From Bacteroidetes bacterium OLB11 (GTDB lineage Bacteria > Bacteroidota > Bacteroidia > Chitinophagales > Chitinophagaceae): a DNA stretch of 64,000 nt. The notes beneath the pieces were generated by a model that was not told the DNA's origin, did not search any database, and saw only the letters and a program-made list of their open reading frames with translations. The stretch lies in contig LNFQ01000009.1 in the NCBI GenBank assembly GCA_001567165.1, positions 1 to 64,000 on the forward strand, written 5' to 3'. Both the position numbers and the translations under genes were made by a program. This document shows positions 38,564 through 49,731 of the stretch, piece by piece. Positions within the stretch are counted from its first letter, which is position 1. Every line of letters begins with the position of its first letter.

Positions 38564-38656
38564 TTTTTTATTTTTGTGAAATTAAATATTAATTTGATTC
38601 TAGAAATAGAATTATTATTTTTACTTGATAAAAAATATTAAAAAGCATTATTGTCT

Positions 38657-38941
38657 ATGCAAGAAGTGGAAAGTTTACTTTTTGATATTGAAAAAAAGGT
38701 AAAAAAAATATTACAACACAATGAGCGTCTTATTGCTGAAAACAATGAGATGCGTGAGCGTATTTTTAGCTATATTGAACAATTAGATGAAAGCAAAAAG
38801 AAGATGGATAAAATGAAATTAGAAATTGACACTTCAAAGATTGTACAAAATTCTTCTATAGATATTTCTAAATTGAGAAAAGAGATTGATAACTATATTT
38901 GCTTGATAGATAAGTGCATTGCCGGAATACAAACAAAATAA
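38657..38941 (+). CDS. Small coiled-coil protein
   Basis: A 94-residue cytoplasmic protein with a long heptad pattern (LLFDIEKKVKKILQHNERLI...) and a second helix at its end. It may be ZapB-like, a division-associated coiled coil, but this is only by architecture. I prefer the ATG at 38657 to a TTG at 38651. The next gene begins 8 bp downstream, so they are coupled. Confidence 0.55.
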   Translation: MQEVESLLFDIEKKVKKILQHNERLIAENNEMRERIFSYIEQLDESKKKMDKMKLEIDTSKIVQNSSIDISKLRKEIDNYICLIDKCIAGIQTK

Positions 38942-38949
38942 ATAGAAAT

Positions 38950-39363
38950 ATGAATTATTGGCTTGTCAAATCAGAACCTTTTAAATACAGTTGGAATCAA
39001 TTAAGACAAGATAAAAGAACGATGTGGGACGGTGTAAGAAATTATACTGCTCGGAATAATTTGAGAGCGATGAAAAATGGGGATTTGGTCTTTTTTTATC
39101 ATAGTAATGATGGTTTAGAAATTGTTGGAATTGCAAGGGTTATAAAAGAATATTATCCTGATCCAACAGTTGATGGGGATACGTGGTCGGTTGTTGATTT
39201 AGAACCATTGAAAGAATTAAAAAAATCGGTGACATTATCGACCATTAAGCAAAATGAGAAGTTAAGTCAAATGCAGTTAGTAAAGCAATCTAGATTGTCG
39301 GTTTCATCAGTGACTAAAAAAGAGTTTGATGAAATTTTAAGATTGTCAGGTACGGTTATTTGA
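38950..39363 (+). CDS. EVE domain-containing protein
   Basis: A 137-residue PUA-like EVE domain: MNYWLVKSEPFKYSW, then MWDGVRNYTARNNL and VFFYHSNDGLEIVGIARV. EVE domains bind modified bases in DNA or RNA, and stand-alone members are thought to recognise modified tRNA or DNA. The ATG at 38950 fits the family. It follows the coiled-coil gene by 8 bp and converges on the sensor kinase. Confidence 0.85.
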   Translation: MNYWLVKSEPFKYSWNQLRQDKRTMWDGVRNYTARNNLRAMKNGDLVFFYHSNDGLEIVGIARVIKEYYPDPTVDGDTWSVVDLEPLKELKKSVTLSTIKQNEKLSQMQLVKQSRLSVSSVTKKEFDEILRLSGTVI

Positions 39364-42300
39364 TGACGCTTTATCTTCTTCATCGTTGGTATTAAAAGGG
39401 AGGTCTATATAAAAAGTAGTTCCTTTGTGAATTTCAGATTCAAAATGAATTTTGCCTCCAAATTGTTCAATGATATCTTTGCACATAGCAAGACCAATGC
39501 CAGAGCCTGAACTTTTTGTAGTGAAGTATGGAGTAAATAAAAATGCTTTTTTATCTTCTGCTATTCCAACGCCATTATCGCTGATTGCAATTCGAATATA
39601 GCTGTTATTTAATTTTGTTAATTCGAGTGTAATATATCCTTTTTGATTGCTGGGGATTGACTGAATTGCATTTTGAATAATGTTAGTGATTACTCTAAAT
39701 AATTGATTTTTATCGACATATAATTGAATTTTGAAATTGGGTATGTAGAATAAATATTCAATATTGTTGTTGTCGTTATACAAACCGGTCGATGTAAGTA
39801 GTAATTCATAAATATCAACGTTTTCTCTTTTTACTTCTGGCAGTTTGGCATACATTGAGAAGTCGGTGGCAATAATGGTTAGCACTTCAATTTGCTCAAT
39901 TATTGTGTTTGAAACTTTTTGGGTTAGTTCTGTAATGTTTGGAGATTTATTGTTGATTGCTCTTTCCAGAATTTGTATTGAAAGTTTCATGGAGGTTAAA
40001 GGATTTTTTTATTTCATGTGCTACTTGCTTTGCCATTTCTCTCCATGCTAATTCTCTTTGATTTTTTGCAAGAAGTTTTGTACTATTTTCCAATTTTTTC
40101 AACATTCGATTGTATTGTTTAACAAGCAATCCAATTTCATCACTACTCTCCCAAACCAATGGCTCGTTCGTTTCTTCTAAGTTGATTTTTGTAAATTTAT
40201 TAACGATGATTCTGAAAGGGTTTGAAACGGATTTGCTAAGAAAATGAGAGAGAATATATACGATAAAAAATACAAAAAACTGATATGTTGATAATACGAA
40301 CAAGTAGGTCATTGGATTGTTTGGTAATTTCGTAGCTGTAAAGAATATTTGGTATTTGTACAATTGCAACTCGATTGTCAGCTTTGTCGTTTAACAGAAA
40401 ATAGCCTGCTAAATAGTTTAGTTGATTATCTGATTCATAATTGATTTCATGCTCAGAGTGATATCGAATAAGATTGTAAAAAACATTTTGAGGAATGAGA
40501 TTGCAAAAGAATCCTTTTTGGAGTAAATTGTTTTGAGTACTGTATTGTAATACGCCATCTTGAGCATTAAATAATGAAATGGAAATATTATATTTTTCGG
40601 AAAGTTGATTGGCAATATTTATTAAATTTTGAGTTTTGATAAATTGATTTTCAAATTTGGTGTTTTCGTGTAATCGACTACAATAATATAAGAATTGATT
40701 TTTTAGCATTGTTGTTTTTTGAACAAGTTTTACCTTGATTTCTTTTTCAATTTCGTTATTTGAATTTTTAATGAAAATATATCCAATAGAAAAGAAAGAT
40801 AGTAATACAATAAAGATAATCGAAATTTGAATTTTAAACCTAAGATTCAAGCTCAGTAAGTTTTTTAGCCTTTTTAAATTGAGATTTGAACGAGCGAGAA
40901 TATTACCTATAATATATAAATAAATTGTAGTAAGATAAATGAAGAAACTATATGAAAGTAAGAAAATGAATATATTGAAATAGTTATTTTTCTTAGCGAT
41001 TAAGATGCTTTTTTTAAGATTTGGAAATGCTTTATAAGTCATATTATATCCGTTGTCATAATAATGTATTGTATTATTTTTGTCTGGAAGGAAATTTCTG
41101 TTGATATCTACTCCCGAATAAAAGACGCCGTAGTCGTCACTTTGAAATACCAGTTTTTCGTTGTCATAGATTGCATAGGAATAGTTGAGAATATTAGTGT
41201 TCAGTTGATTCGTTATCGGGTTGTATAAAGTGTTTGTATTTTGAATTTGTTGATATTTTTGACTATATATTCCGATGACGATATTGCCATAATATTTTAC
41301 TGAGTCGTTGAGTTTAATGTCTAAGAGGTAAATTTGATTGTTTGTTTTATTCGTTAGAATGTTGATGCTTTTATTAAATTCAGAATTGATTTTGTTTTTG
41401 TTTCTATAAATTTCTTGAAGATTATTATTGGATAAGGTATCAAATCCATTGATATTTTTATTGTGTTTGTCAAAAATAAAAATTGCAGTTTTGGGGCTTT
41501 CTTCTATCAATGAAATATATTTAGAAAATAGATAAGAACTAATTTTTTGATAGCTTTCGCCAGCATTCATTTTTGATATAAGCGTTTTGTCTTCTTGAAT
41601 TTGATTGTATATTTTATCTAACTTAAATTCAAATTGAATATTTTTTTCTTCAATTAATTTGTCAGCAGTAAAATCAATAAATTCTCTATCTTTTTTAATA
41701 ATTAATGTTATTAAAAATAAAAGCAGAAAGAGTAGAAATAGTAATAAACCACAGGTTGAGATAATTGGAATTTAGTTCAAATTTTATTTTAGAATAGGTA
41801 AAGTCAGTGAGTAGATATATCAGTAAAATAATAGGTATATATAAAATGAGATTGACATCGTATTTGTTTGGAACAAACAAAAAGGTAATGACAAAAGTTA
41901 AAAAGATAATGAGATATTTTTGATATATATTTTTGAATATTTCTTTTAAATAAGAATTGGTAATCCAACAAACAACAAAAATATTTGCCGATATAATCAA
42001 CACGATAATATGCCCAATCAATGATAAAATGTCAATTTTAGAAATAAAAGTGATATCAAAGTTGATGACTGAATCAAAAACAAGTGCATAAATAATATTA
42101 ATTAATCTCCTAATTAAGAAACTGCCAAAAATGCTAATTATAACTGCAAATAGATAGCTGTATTTTGAATTGCTGATTTTAAATATTTTCCCTTGTATAT
42201 TAATTGCGTAAAATATGAGTGCCCAAAATGCTAAGCACATATTGATCAATAAATCTCCTATCGATTTATTGATTACATCATTGGCAAAGGTCTCTGGGTA

Positions 42301-43158
42301 AAATAAACTATATTCAGAAAAGTCAACTAAAAAATTAAATTTATAAGTCAGAAGCCTTGTGATAAGTATAGTTAATATTAAGATTGAAAATATGTAAATT
42401 GGTTTTTGAGTTTTTACTTTTATTTTAAAATAGGTATGGATTGAAATTCCAAAAAAGATAAAAAAAATAGCTTTGATCCAGAGATTGGAGAAATCATTAT
42501 TGTCTTTTTTTAAAATATCTTTTTCAATTTCAATTTGAAAAATTGTTTGATTTTTGTAACGAACCGGATTGAAATTTTTGTCTGCATTCGGATTGTCAAT
42601 TGCAATATTGGCTACAATGTTTTGCTTATGTGGTAGTGCATAAATCAAGTCGGGGTATTCAATGTTATTAATCGAAAAATCTTTTTTTATTGGAATGACT
42701 AGTATGGCTTTTGTGTTGTGAGTTGTATCTATTGAATGGCAGTAAAGAACCAAATGTTTTGTCTTGTCATTGAGATAATAGCAAACATTTTCTTTTAAAG
42801 TGTCGGCATCAATTGCGTCAGTATTTTGGGTGTTCCAATATTTAATTTGATTGTCGGAAAAAAGTTGAAATTCGATTGGTAAGCCTAAAAGATATTTTTG
42901 CTCTTCTTTGTTTAAATTTTGATTGAGTGCTTTGTTAATTAATTCGGTATCTTTCATTTCAGCATTGAAACGAGTAATTTTTTTGTCAATATCTTTTTCA
43001 ATTTCCTTTACAATTTGATTGATTGTCGTTTCTGGAAATATAATTTTTGAAACATATTTAGTCGATATCAAAAAGAAAAATGCGGCAAATGCTAAAAAGA
43101 CCTTTGGATTTATATCAAAGGGAAATCTAAATATTTTTTTTGGCTTATCAGATTTCAT
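39346..43158 (-). pseudogene. Very large multi-transmembrane sensor histidine kinase, frame broken three times
   Basis: Three fragments (41695-43158, 40236-41570 plus an N-terminal gap, and 39346-40369) join into one 1,269-residue kinase when one surplus base is removed at each of 41713-41717, 40274-40279 and 40004-40010. It has one N-terminal and a cluster of about eight central transmembrane helices, two extracytoplasmic sensor-like regions, two further helices, a HAMP-like linker, a His-kinase dimerisation motif VAHEIKNPLTSM, and HATPase motifs NIIQNAIQ, DNGVGI and GSGIGLAMC. No response regulator is adjacent. The start at 43158 overlaps the mazG end by 11 bp. Confidence 0.75.
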
Positions 43159-43919
43159 GTTTTTTTATTTCATTCCAAATTTTATCCATTTCTTCGAGAG
43201 AGCTATTTTGAATTTTTTTTCCTTGTTCTTGAAGTGTTTGCTCTATCTTTTGAAATCGAGTGATAAATTTTTTTATTAGTTCTTTCCAAAGCATTTTCTG
43301 CGTCAATATTTAGAAAGCGAGCGTAGTTGATCATTGAAAAAAACACATCTCCAAATTCTTCTTCAATATGATTCATTTGCTGCATTTGGATGGCTTCTTC
43401 CAACTCATTTATTTCTTCTTCTAATTTCGCTTTTACTTGATTGATGTTTTCCCATTCAAACCCCACTTGCTTTGCTTTTTCTTGCACTCTTAATGCTTTC
43501 ACCATTGCTGGTAATCCTTTAGGAACGCCACTTAGGATTGATTTTTTTCCTTCATTTAATTTTAATTTTTCCCAATTTTTTTTCACATCATTTTCGTTTT
43601 CAACTTGCACATTTGAGTAAATATGTGGATGTCGATAAACTAATTTATTACATATATTTTCAATCACAGATTCGATATTAAATTGATTTTGTTCTTCTGC
43701 TATTTTTGCATAAAAAAGAATATGCAACAATAAATCACCTAATTCTTCTTTGATGCCTTCCCAATTTGTATCTGTTATGGAATCGGTTAATTCATACAAT
43801 TCTTCAATCGTCAATTGTCTGAGTGAGTGTATTGTTTGTTTTTGGTCCCATGGACACTTTTCCCTTAGCTCATTTAAAATAACTATTAACCGCTCAAATG
43901 AACGTGCATATTCAGTCAT
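43148..43919 (-). CDS. mazG: MazG nucleoside triphosphate pyrophosphohydrolase (C-terminus out of frame)
   Basis: The enzyme hydrolyses NTPs/dNTPs to the monophosphate and is a house-cleaning factor. The MazG motifs CPWDQKQT, EELYEL, EELGDLLL and EEEFGDVFFS are visible in both tandem-domain halves. The continuous frame ends at 43203 (238 residues) with a scrambled tail. Removing one base from the seven-base run at 43268-43274 gives LERTNKKFITRFQKIE... and a stop at 43148 (256 residues). The corrected end overlaps the sensor kinase start. Confidence 0.85.
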
Positions 43920-43978
43920 GGTTTTTTAAATCACAATTTACAATTATATTTTATTTCTCAAACTAAATTATTTGCATT

Positions 43979-43986
43979 TATTTTTG
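43979..43986 (+). promoter_or_regulatory. -7 box near the RlmK-like gene start
   Basis: TATTTTTG matches TAnnTTTG, four bases before the candidate GTG start at 43991, so the transcript would again be almost leaderless. Confidence 0.4.
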
Positions 43987-43990
43987 TGTT

Positions 43991-44931
43991 GTGCATCAAG
44001 AAGAACCCTTATATAATCGTTTAAAAAAAAAATCGACAAAAATTAAAAATCATTTTTAATTCAACATCAGATTACTTGTTATCGACTTTTTTGATTGGGA
44101 TATGCCAGAGTATCCTTTGTGTATTGATGTGTATGAAGATAAGATTCATGTAGCCGTTTATAAAAACAAAATTCAGCAATGATTTTCATCAATTTTCATT
44201 CATGGTTAGATGCTTGCAAACTTGTATTGCAACGCTTTTTCAATGTTGAAGAAGATGCGATTTTTATAAAAGAAAGAAAGAGAATGGGACAGCATGTTCA
44301 ATATGAAAAGTTAAATAAGCAATCTCAATTTTTTGAAGTAAAAGAAAATGGAATTAAATTTTTAATCAACTTGCAAGATTATTTAGATACCGGATTGTTT
44401 TTAGACCATCGTAATACCCGAAATTTAGTGAAGAGTCAATCAAAAGGCAAACAGGTTTTAAATCTGTTTGCATATACCGGCTCTTTTTCTGTGTATGCTG
44501 CTATGGGTGGGGCTTTTTCTACTACAACTGTTGACTTGTCTAATACCTATCTAAACTGGGCTAAAGAAAATTTTAAGTTGAATCAACTTTCAATCAGCAA
44601 ACATCAATTTATCAAAGCAGATGTCAAAGAATGGATTGCACAGCAGCCAACGAAATTATATGATTTGATTGTGTTAGATCCTCCAACTATTTCAAAAAGT
44701 AAAATGACAAAATCAGACTTTGATGTCCAACTTGATCATGTAGAGCTCATCAATAATACATTGAATCATTTAAAAGAGGGAGGCCTTCTTTATTTTTCAA
44801 ATAATTATAGAAGCTTTCAATTGGATGCAGATAAAATAAAAGCGAGTACGATTGATGATATTTCACAAGCTAGTGTCCCTTTTGATTTTAGAAATAAAAA
44901 AATTCATACTTGTTGGAAATTGATAAAATAA
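43991..44931 (+). CDS. RlmK-like class I SAM methyltransferase (N-terminus out of frame)
   Basis: The open frame starts at 44179 and holds the SAM domain: NLFAYTGSFSVYAA, then VLDPPTIS and HTCWKLIK. The RlmK/RlmL family makes m7G2069 in 23S rRNA. The first 62 codons lie upstream, where five surplus bases (runs of A10, A5, T6, A4, T4 between 44020 and 44200) hide an N-terminal PUA-like region with ITCYRLFDWDMPEYPL and VYEDKIHVAVY. Corrected length is 311 residues from a GTG at 43991. Divergent from mazG, convergent with the TonB receptor. Confidence 0.75.
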
Positions 44932-44938
44932 TTTTCAA

Positions 44939-47158
44939 CTAAAATGAAAATTGAGCTCCCAACATCCAACGGATACCTGATTGAGGAAAATAATAATTTT
45001 GGGTTGTCAATTGTGAATTACTGATGTAGCTATAGGTGTAGCCATTAGAGCTATACAAGTTGTTGAAAATATTATATACTCCCAATCTTATATTGAACAA
45101 AGATTTGTTCTCTAATTGAAATGGAATTTGCAGTAAAACATCACTGATAAAATATGGATTTAGCTTACGATTTTCATTTGAAGTATTATCTAAATATTGT
45201 TTCCCGACATACTTTGGCAGGATATCCAGTGAAAGGTTATTAAATGAAGCCACACCTGATTTTCGTAATGGAAAAATCGACAAACGCCCACCTACGATTA
45301 CGTTTGGTGAAAATGAAATGTCGCTCAAATGGTAAGTATTTTTTATTTGAATGTCTTGATCATAATCATCAATATATTCTGTAAATGCTTTCATTTTGTT
45401 TTGTGAAAGTGCAATATTTCCATTTGCTTCAAGTAGTCCATTTTGAGATTTATAACGCAGTTCTAGCTCAATTCCATAACGATAACTTTCATCAATATTA
45501 CTTCGTGTGTATGCACCTACATCATTGATTTGGCCGGTCAATGCTAATTGGTCTTTATAATACATTCCAAAAAGATTTGCTTGAATAACAAATTGACTTT
45601 TTATTTTTTGCATCAACGATAACTCAATATCATAAAGTGTTTCATGCTTAGGTAATTCTTTTTCACTTGCTTCAATATCATCTCGATTAGGCTCTTTTTG
45701 TGTCATACCAACCAATAGAGAAACGAAGGTTTGGTGTTGCTTATAAGTTGCTTTTATTTTTGGATTGAAAAAATGATAAACAAGATTATGCTGAATTGTC
45801 GGATTATCTCTAAAACCATTGATTAAATAATTGACATTTCGATATTGTAAATCTCCAAAAAGGGTAATTGTTTGAGTGGGTTTGTATTCCAACATAGAAT
45901 AAATATTTGCATCAGTTTTAGATGCCCATAAATCATACCAACGATAATGATTGTTTACGCCTTGCTGAGCCCAAATAATTTCGCCAAAGTGTTTTCCATC
46001 ATATTGATTTAGATTTAAATAAATTCCTGCATTTAATTTTTCTTTTAAATACAAGGCATAAAATCGGGCTCCATAAAAGTTATTTTTCAACCAAAGTTGC
46101 CTAATCATATCCGTCTTGGTGATAATGGTGTCGGGGCTTGGCTGATAATTGCTTAATCCATAGTTTTTATATTTTTGTCCGATTTTATATTGCTCATAAT
46201 ATCCTTGTCCTTTCGTCAAAAATAAGGTGCTCCCAATAGACCAAAATGAATTTACTTTTTTGTCAAAGAAAAGTTGATAATAATCTTGAGCATAATTATC
46301 GGTTTGATTTTGATAATAATTTCCGTTGCTCATTATGCCAAGTTCATTAAAAGTGCGATGTGTTGCTAAACTATCGTGTGGCACTCCATTCCATGCTTGA
46401 CCTGTTCTTTCACTACCTTTCATCATATTAAAAATGAGCTGACTGCTTGGCGAAATAAGATATTTAATGGTTGTTTGCAATGCTTTTAAATCGGAAGATG
46501 AACGCTCGATATATCCATCACTCGATATTTTAGAAAGTCGAATGGTGGCTACTAGTTTATTATCAATCAATCCGGTGCTGACTTTTAAAGTATTTTTAAA
46601 AGTATGAAAAGAACCCATATCAAAAGAGTAGGAAACACTTGGGTTTTGATAGTCAACATCTAAATTATTAATCCCAATCCCAGCTCCAAAATTACCCACT
46701 CCATTTTTTGAATTTCCTATTCCTTTGCTCACTTCTATTTGTTGTGATGATGAAAGTAAATCGGGTGTATTGACAAAAAATGTGGCTTGGCTTTCAGCAT
46801 CATTTACGGGTACTCCATTTAGTGTCACATTAATCCGTGTAATGTCAGCACCACGTATTCTGATTCCAGTGTAACCGACTCCAGCACCAGCATCAGAGCA
46901 AGAAACGACTGATGAAATGGAATTTAATAAATAAGGAATATCTTGACCTTGATTAAATTTTTGAATTGTTTTTTTGTCAAAATATCCACCAGCTTGCTCT
47001 TTAAACATTTTACTCGTGATACTTTTTTGAGCAATGATATAGCTAGCGGGCAATTCAATATTTCGAATCGTGTCTTGAATTGAATTGTCCTTAGTTTGAG
47101 AAAGCGCAAATAAATTACTTGCTAAGATGGAAAATGCAAAACATATTATTTTTTTCAT
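44939..47158 (-). CDS. TonB-dependent receptor, probably for thiamine or its precursor
   Basis: A 739-residue outer-membrane receptor with a signal peptide, a plug domain (about 60-180, with GIRIRGADITRINVTLNGVPVND) and a 22-strand-type barrel ending in GAQFSF. It lacks the N-terminal carboxypeptidase-like domain of SusC proteins. It is controlled by a TPP riboswitch (47227-47340), so the ligand is probably thiamine, thiamine phosphate or HMP; such riboswitch-TonB receptor units were predicted for Bacteroidetes. A cytoplasmic-membrane partner (PnuT or similar) is not adjacent. Confidence 0.85.
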   Translation of the reverse strand: MKKIICFAFSILASNLFALSQTKDNSIQDTIRNIELPASYIIAQKSITSKMFKEQAGGYFDKKTIQKFNQGQDIPYLLNSISSVVSCSDAGAGVGYTGIRIRGADITRINVTLNGVPVNDAESQATFFVNTPDLLSSSQQIEVSKGIGNSKNGVGNFGAGIGINNLDVDYQNPSVSYSFDMGSFHTFKNTLKVSTGLIDNKLVATIRLSKISSDGYIERSSSDLKALQTTIKYLISPSSQLIFNMMKGSERTGQAWNGVPHDSLATHRTFNELGIMSNGNYYQNQTDNYAQDYYQLFFDKKVNSFWSIGSTLFLTKGQGYYEQYKIGQKYKNYGLSNYQPSPDTIITKTDMIRQLWLKNNFYGARFYALYLKEKLNAGIYLNLNQYDGKHFGEIIWAQQGVNNHYRWYDLWASKTDANIYSMLEYKPTQTITLFGDLQYRNVNYLINGFRDNPTIQHNLVYHFFNPKIKATYKQHQTFVSLLVGMTQKEPNRDDIEASEKELPKHETLYDIELSLMQKIKSQFVIQANLFGMYYKDQLALTGQINDVGAYTRSNIDESYRYGIELELRYKSQNGLLEANGNIALSQNKMKAFTEYIDDYDQDIQIKNTYHLSDISFSPNVIVGGRLSIFPLRKSGVASFNNLSLDILPKYVGKQYLDNTSNENRKLNPYFISDVLLQIPFQLENKSLFNIRLGVYNIFNNLYSSNGYTYSYISNSQLTTQNYYFPQSGIRWMLGAQFSF

Positions 47159-47226
47159 ATACTTACTTTTTTACGTTTCAATTCAAAAAAACACTTGATA
47201 TGCTTTTTTGATTTTTATTAATAAAT

Positions 47227-47340
47227 GGTAAGTGAAATATTATTTTTGTTTCGCTTACCTTTCCTAAACAGCATTATCTGTTCAAGGTTTAACGGGTATT
47301 TTCTCAGACCATTTTTTAAGATGGACACCCCGAGGTAATT
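47227..47340 (-). promoter_or_regulatory. TPP (thi-box) riboswitch
   Basis: Minus-strand RNA carries TPP-aptamer landmarks: CGGGGTG, CTGAGA, ACCCGT, AACCT and GATAATGC between 47334 and 47265. TTACCT and AGGTAA form P1. The 3' arm of P1 can also pair with CTTACC at 47232-47227 in a hairpin, giving a mutually exclusive expression platform. It lies between the promoter and the TonB receptor gene, so thiamine pyrophosphate should shut the receptor down. Confidence 0.9.
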
Positions 47341-47372
47341 CAATTCTAAAATGAACTAAAATTGTTTGTCGG

Positions 47373-47380
47373 CAAATTTA
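47373..47380 (-). promoter_or_regulatory. -7 box for the riboswitch-receptor transcript
   Basis: TAAATTTG (minus strand) matches TAnnTTTG about 33 bp upstream of the aptamer, placing the start point close to the riboswitch 5' end. Confidence 0.5.
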
Positions 47381-47443
47381 ATATGAAAATTTATATTTTA
47401 TTGAGTAATTTTTAATTTTAAAATATTAATCATTTTTAAGACT

Positions 47444-49729
47444 ATGAAAAAAGCAAATCTCATTTTGATATTTTTTCTCTCCTTTTATTCTATTCCGCTT
47501 TTTGCAAACCCTTCGCATATCCAAGTTCTGAAAGATACACCTGAGTTCACTCTCATCGAAGTTCAAATGGGGGCATGGACAGAAAATGAAGTGCAAACTC
47601 CACTCGGAATCTATTCTTCAATCAGCATGCAAAACACAACACCTTATTTGATGAAAGGAGCACCAGAGCTTCCCAAATTAAGTTTTTCACTTGCATTGCC
47701 TGGAGCTGTAGATGTCCAATATGAAATCATAGAAAGTCATTATACAGATTATGAAAATAAATTCATCGCTCCATCAAAAGGTAGTGTATCTAGAACAATG
47801 AAAAAGTCTGAAATCCCTTTTCTATTTGGAGATATTTACAACAAAAATGAATTTTTTCCCAATACCAATGTGCAACTTTCGACTCCTTATATTTTAAGAG
47901 ATATCAATGGGCAAACCGTACATGTTTTTCCTTTTCAATACAATCCTATTTCAAAAGTATTAAGAGTATATCATGATATTAAAATTAAAATAAATTATAC
48001 CAATTCCCAAACTAAACAAGTCAATACCATTGATGCAAATCCAGCTACTGTGGATGAAACTTTTTTCGGAATTTATGAGAATCATTTTTTAAATTTTACA
48101 AAATTTAAAAAGACAAGATACACGCCCATCACTGAAAATGGAAGCTTGCTGATACTTAGTCCCAACCAATATCTCAATGATATAATGCCTCTCGTGAAAT
48201 GGAAACAAATGAAAGGATTTCGTACTATTTTAGTCAATGCGGATACGATGTCAGGAGGGGTAACTGAAGCCTCTGTCAGAGCTTTAGCAAAACATTATTA
48301 TACACAAAATCAAATCGCATATATGTTGATTATTGGTGATCATAATGATATCCCTACTGCAAATGCCAATTTCAATAATCCCGATTTGGCAGGGCCTTCT
48401 GATATTTCTTATGCGTACATTTCAGGGAATGACCATTATCCTGAATTTGTTGTTGGACGACTTTCAGGTGAAAGCTCAATGGATATTCAAAGTATGGTGA
48501 ATCGAACAATTGAATATGAAAAAACACCAAATACATTAAGCAGTTGGATGACTCAACAAATTGGCATTGCAAGTGAAGAGGGGACAGGTGATGATAATCA
48601 ATATGACTTTGAGCATATCCATGAAATTGTGGACAGTAATGTTAATTTAGGCAACTATACCTACTATTATGAATTGTATGATGGAGTGCAATCAAAAGGA
48701 TGGAATGATGCACCGGGTTTCCCAACAGCAAACGACTTAAAAAACCTAATCAATAGTGGTGCAAGCCTCATTAATTATACAGGCCATGGTGGTGCTTTGG
48801 GACTTGTGACTACCTCATTTGATATTTCAAATGTTCCAACATTATCAAATTTAAACAAACTCCCATTCCTATATGTAGTAGGTTGCAGCCCCGGTCGATT
48901 TTATAATCAAACTTGCTTTGCCGAATCCCTCATGCGTGCTGGAAGTGCAGCCAATCCTTACGGAACCATATCAAATTATATGTCCACCATTGATCAATAT
49001 TGGGATGAGCCCATGGAAGCACAAGACGAATTTAATGGCATTATGAGAGGTGGAAGACCTAATAATTTACAATCCAGATTGGGGGCAATGTGTGTCAATT
49101 CTTGCTGTGCGATGAATGATAAATACAACACATGGGCTGATCCAACCGGTGGAAGTGATATGACTGATACATGGGTGTTTTTTGGGGATCCAACAGTTTC
49201 ACTTTATAATAAAAATGAGGGTACAATCAATTGCACACACACTGCTGAAATTGGTGTAAACTCTACATGGTACTCTGTTAGCTGTCCTGTGGAAGGGGCT
49301 ACTATTGGGCTTTATTATTTAGGAACTTATCTGGCATCTTCAAAGGTTGCAGGAGGTGTAGCCACTTTTACTTTCCCTTCAATCGGCAATTTAGATACGG
49401 TATTTATTACAGCCACCAAACAAAATTATACTCCTTATTTTGGCTATGCTCAAGTTGTCAATTTTCCTAATAATTATAATCAATATGAAAAGGACGATGC
49501 TCTCTTGTTGTATCCAAATCCTAGCATTGACTTTGCAATTTTACAAACAAAACCAGATGAGCCAATCAAAAAAATACAATTGTTTGATATAAAAGGAGTA
49601 TTGATTTTTGAAGAAAAGATTAATCATTCATTTTATAAATTAAACACTAAAATATATCCAAAAGGAAACTACCTTTTAAAAATTTCAACAACTGATAATT
49701 CCCTTTTTAGAAAATTAAGAATAGAGTAA
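47444..49729 (+). CDS. Gingipain-like C25 cysteine peptidase with T9SS tail
   Basis: A 761-residue secreted protease. It has a signal peptide (MKKANLILIFFLSFYSIPLFA), a propeptide-like N-terminal domain (to about 220), a C25 catalytic domain with the His in YTGHGG (about 446) and the Cys in VVGCSPG (about 481), an Ig-like domain, and a C-terminal type IX sorting domain (YPNPS..., KGNYLLKI...LRIE). It should be surface-exposed and degrade proteins or activate other secreted products. Divergent from the TPP-riboswitch unit and 2 bp upstream of kdsD. Confidence 0.85.
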   Translation: MKKANLILIFFLSFYSIPLFANPSHIQVLKDTPEFTLIEVQMGAWTENEVQTPLGIYSSISMQNTTPYLMKGAPELPKLSFSLALPGAVDVQYEIIESHYTDYENKFIAPSKGSVSRTMKKSEIPFLFGDIYNKNEFFPNTNVQLSTPYILRDINGQTVHVFPFQYNPISKVLRVYHDIKIKINYTNSQTKQVNTIDANPATVDETFFGIYENHFLNFTKFKKTRYTPITENGSLLILSPNQYLNDIMPLVKWKQMKGFRTILVNADTMSGGVTEASVRALAKHYYTQNQIAYMLIIGDHNDIPTANANFNNPDLAGPSDISYAYISGNDHYPEFVVGRLSGESSMDIQSMVNRTIEYEKTPNTLSSWMTQQIGIASEEGTGDDNQYDFEHIHEIVDSNVNLGNYTYYYELYDGVQSKGWNDAPGFPTANDLKNLINSGASLINYTGHGGALGLVTTSFDISNVPTLSNLNKLPFLYVVGCSPGRFYNQTCFAESLMRAGSAANPYGTISNYMSTIDQYWDEPMEAQDEFNGIMRGGRPNNLQSRLGAMCVNSCCAMNDKYNTWADPTGGSDMTDTWVFFGDPTVSLYNKNEGTINCTHTAEIGVNSTWYSVSCPVEGATIGLYYLGTYLASSKVAGGVATFTFPSIGNLDTVFITATKQNYTPYFGYAQVVNFPNNYNQYEKDDALLLYPNPSIDFAILQTKPDEPIKKIQLFDIKGVLIFEEKINHSFYKLNTKIYPKGNYLLKISTTDNSLFRKLRIE

Positions 49730-49731
49730 TT

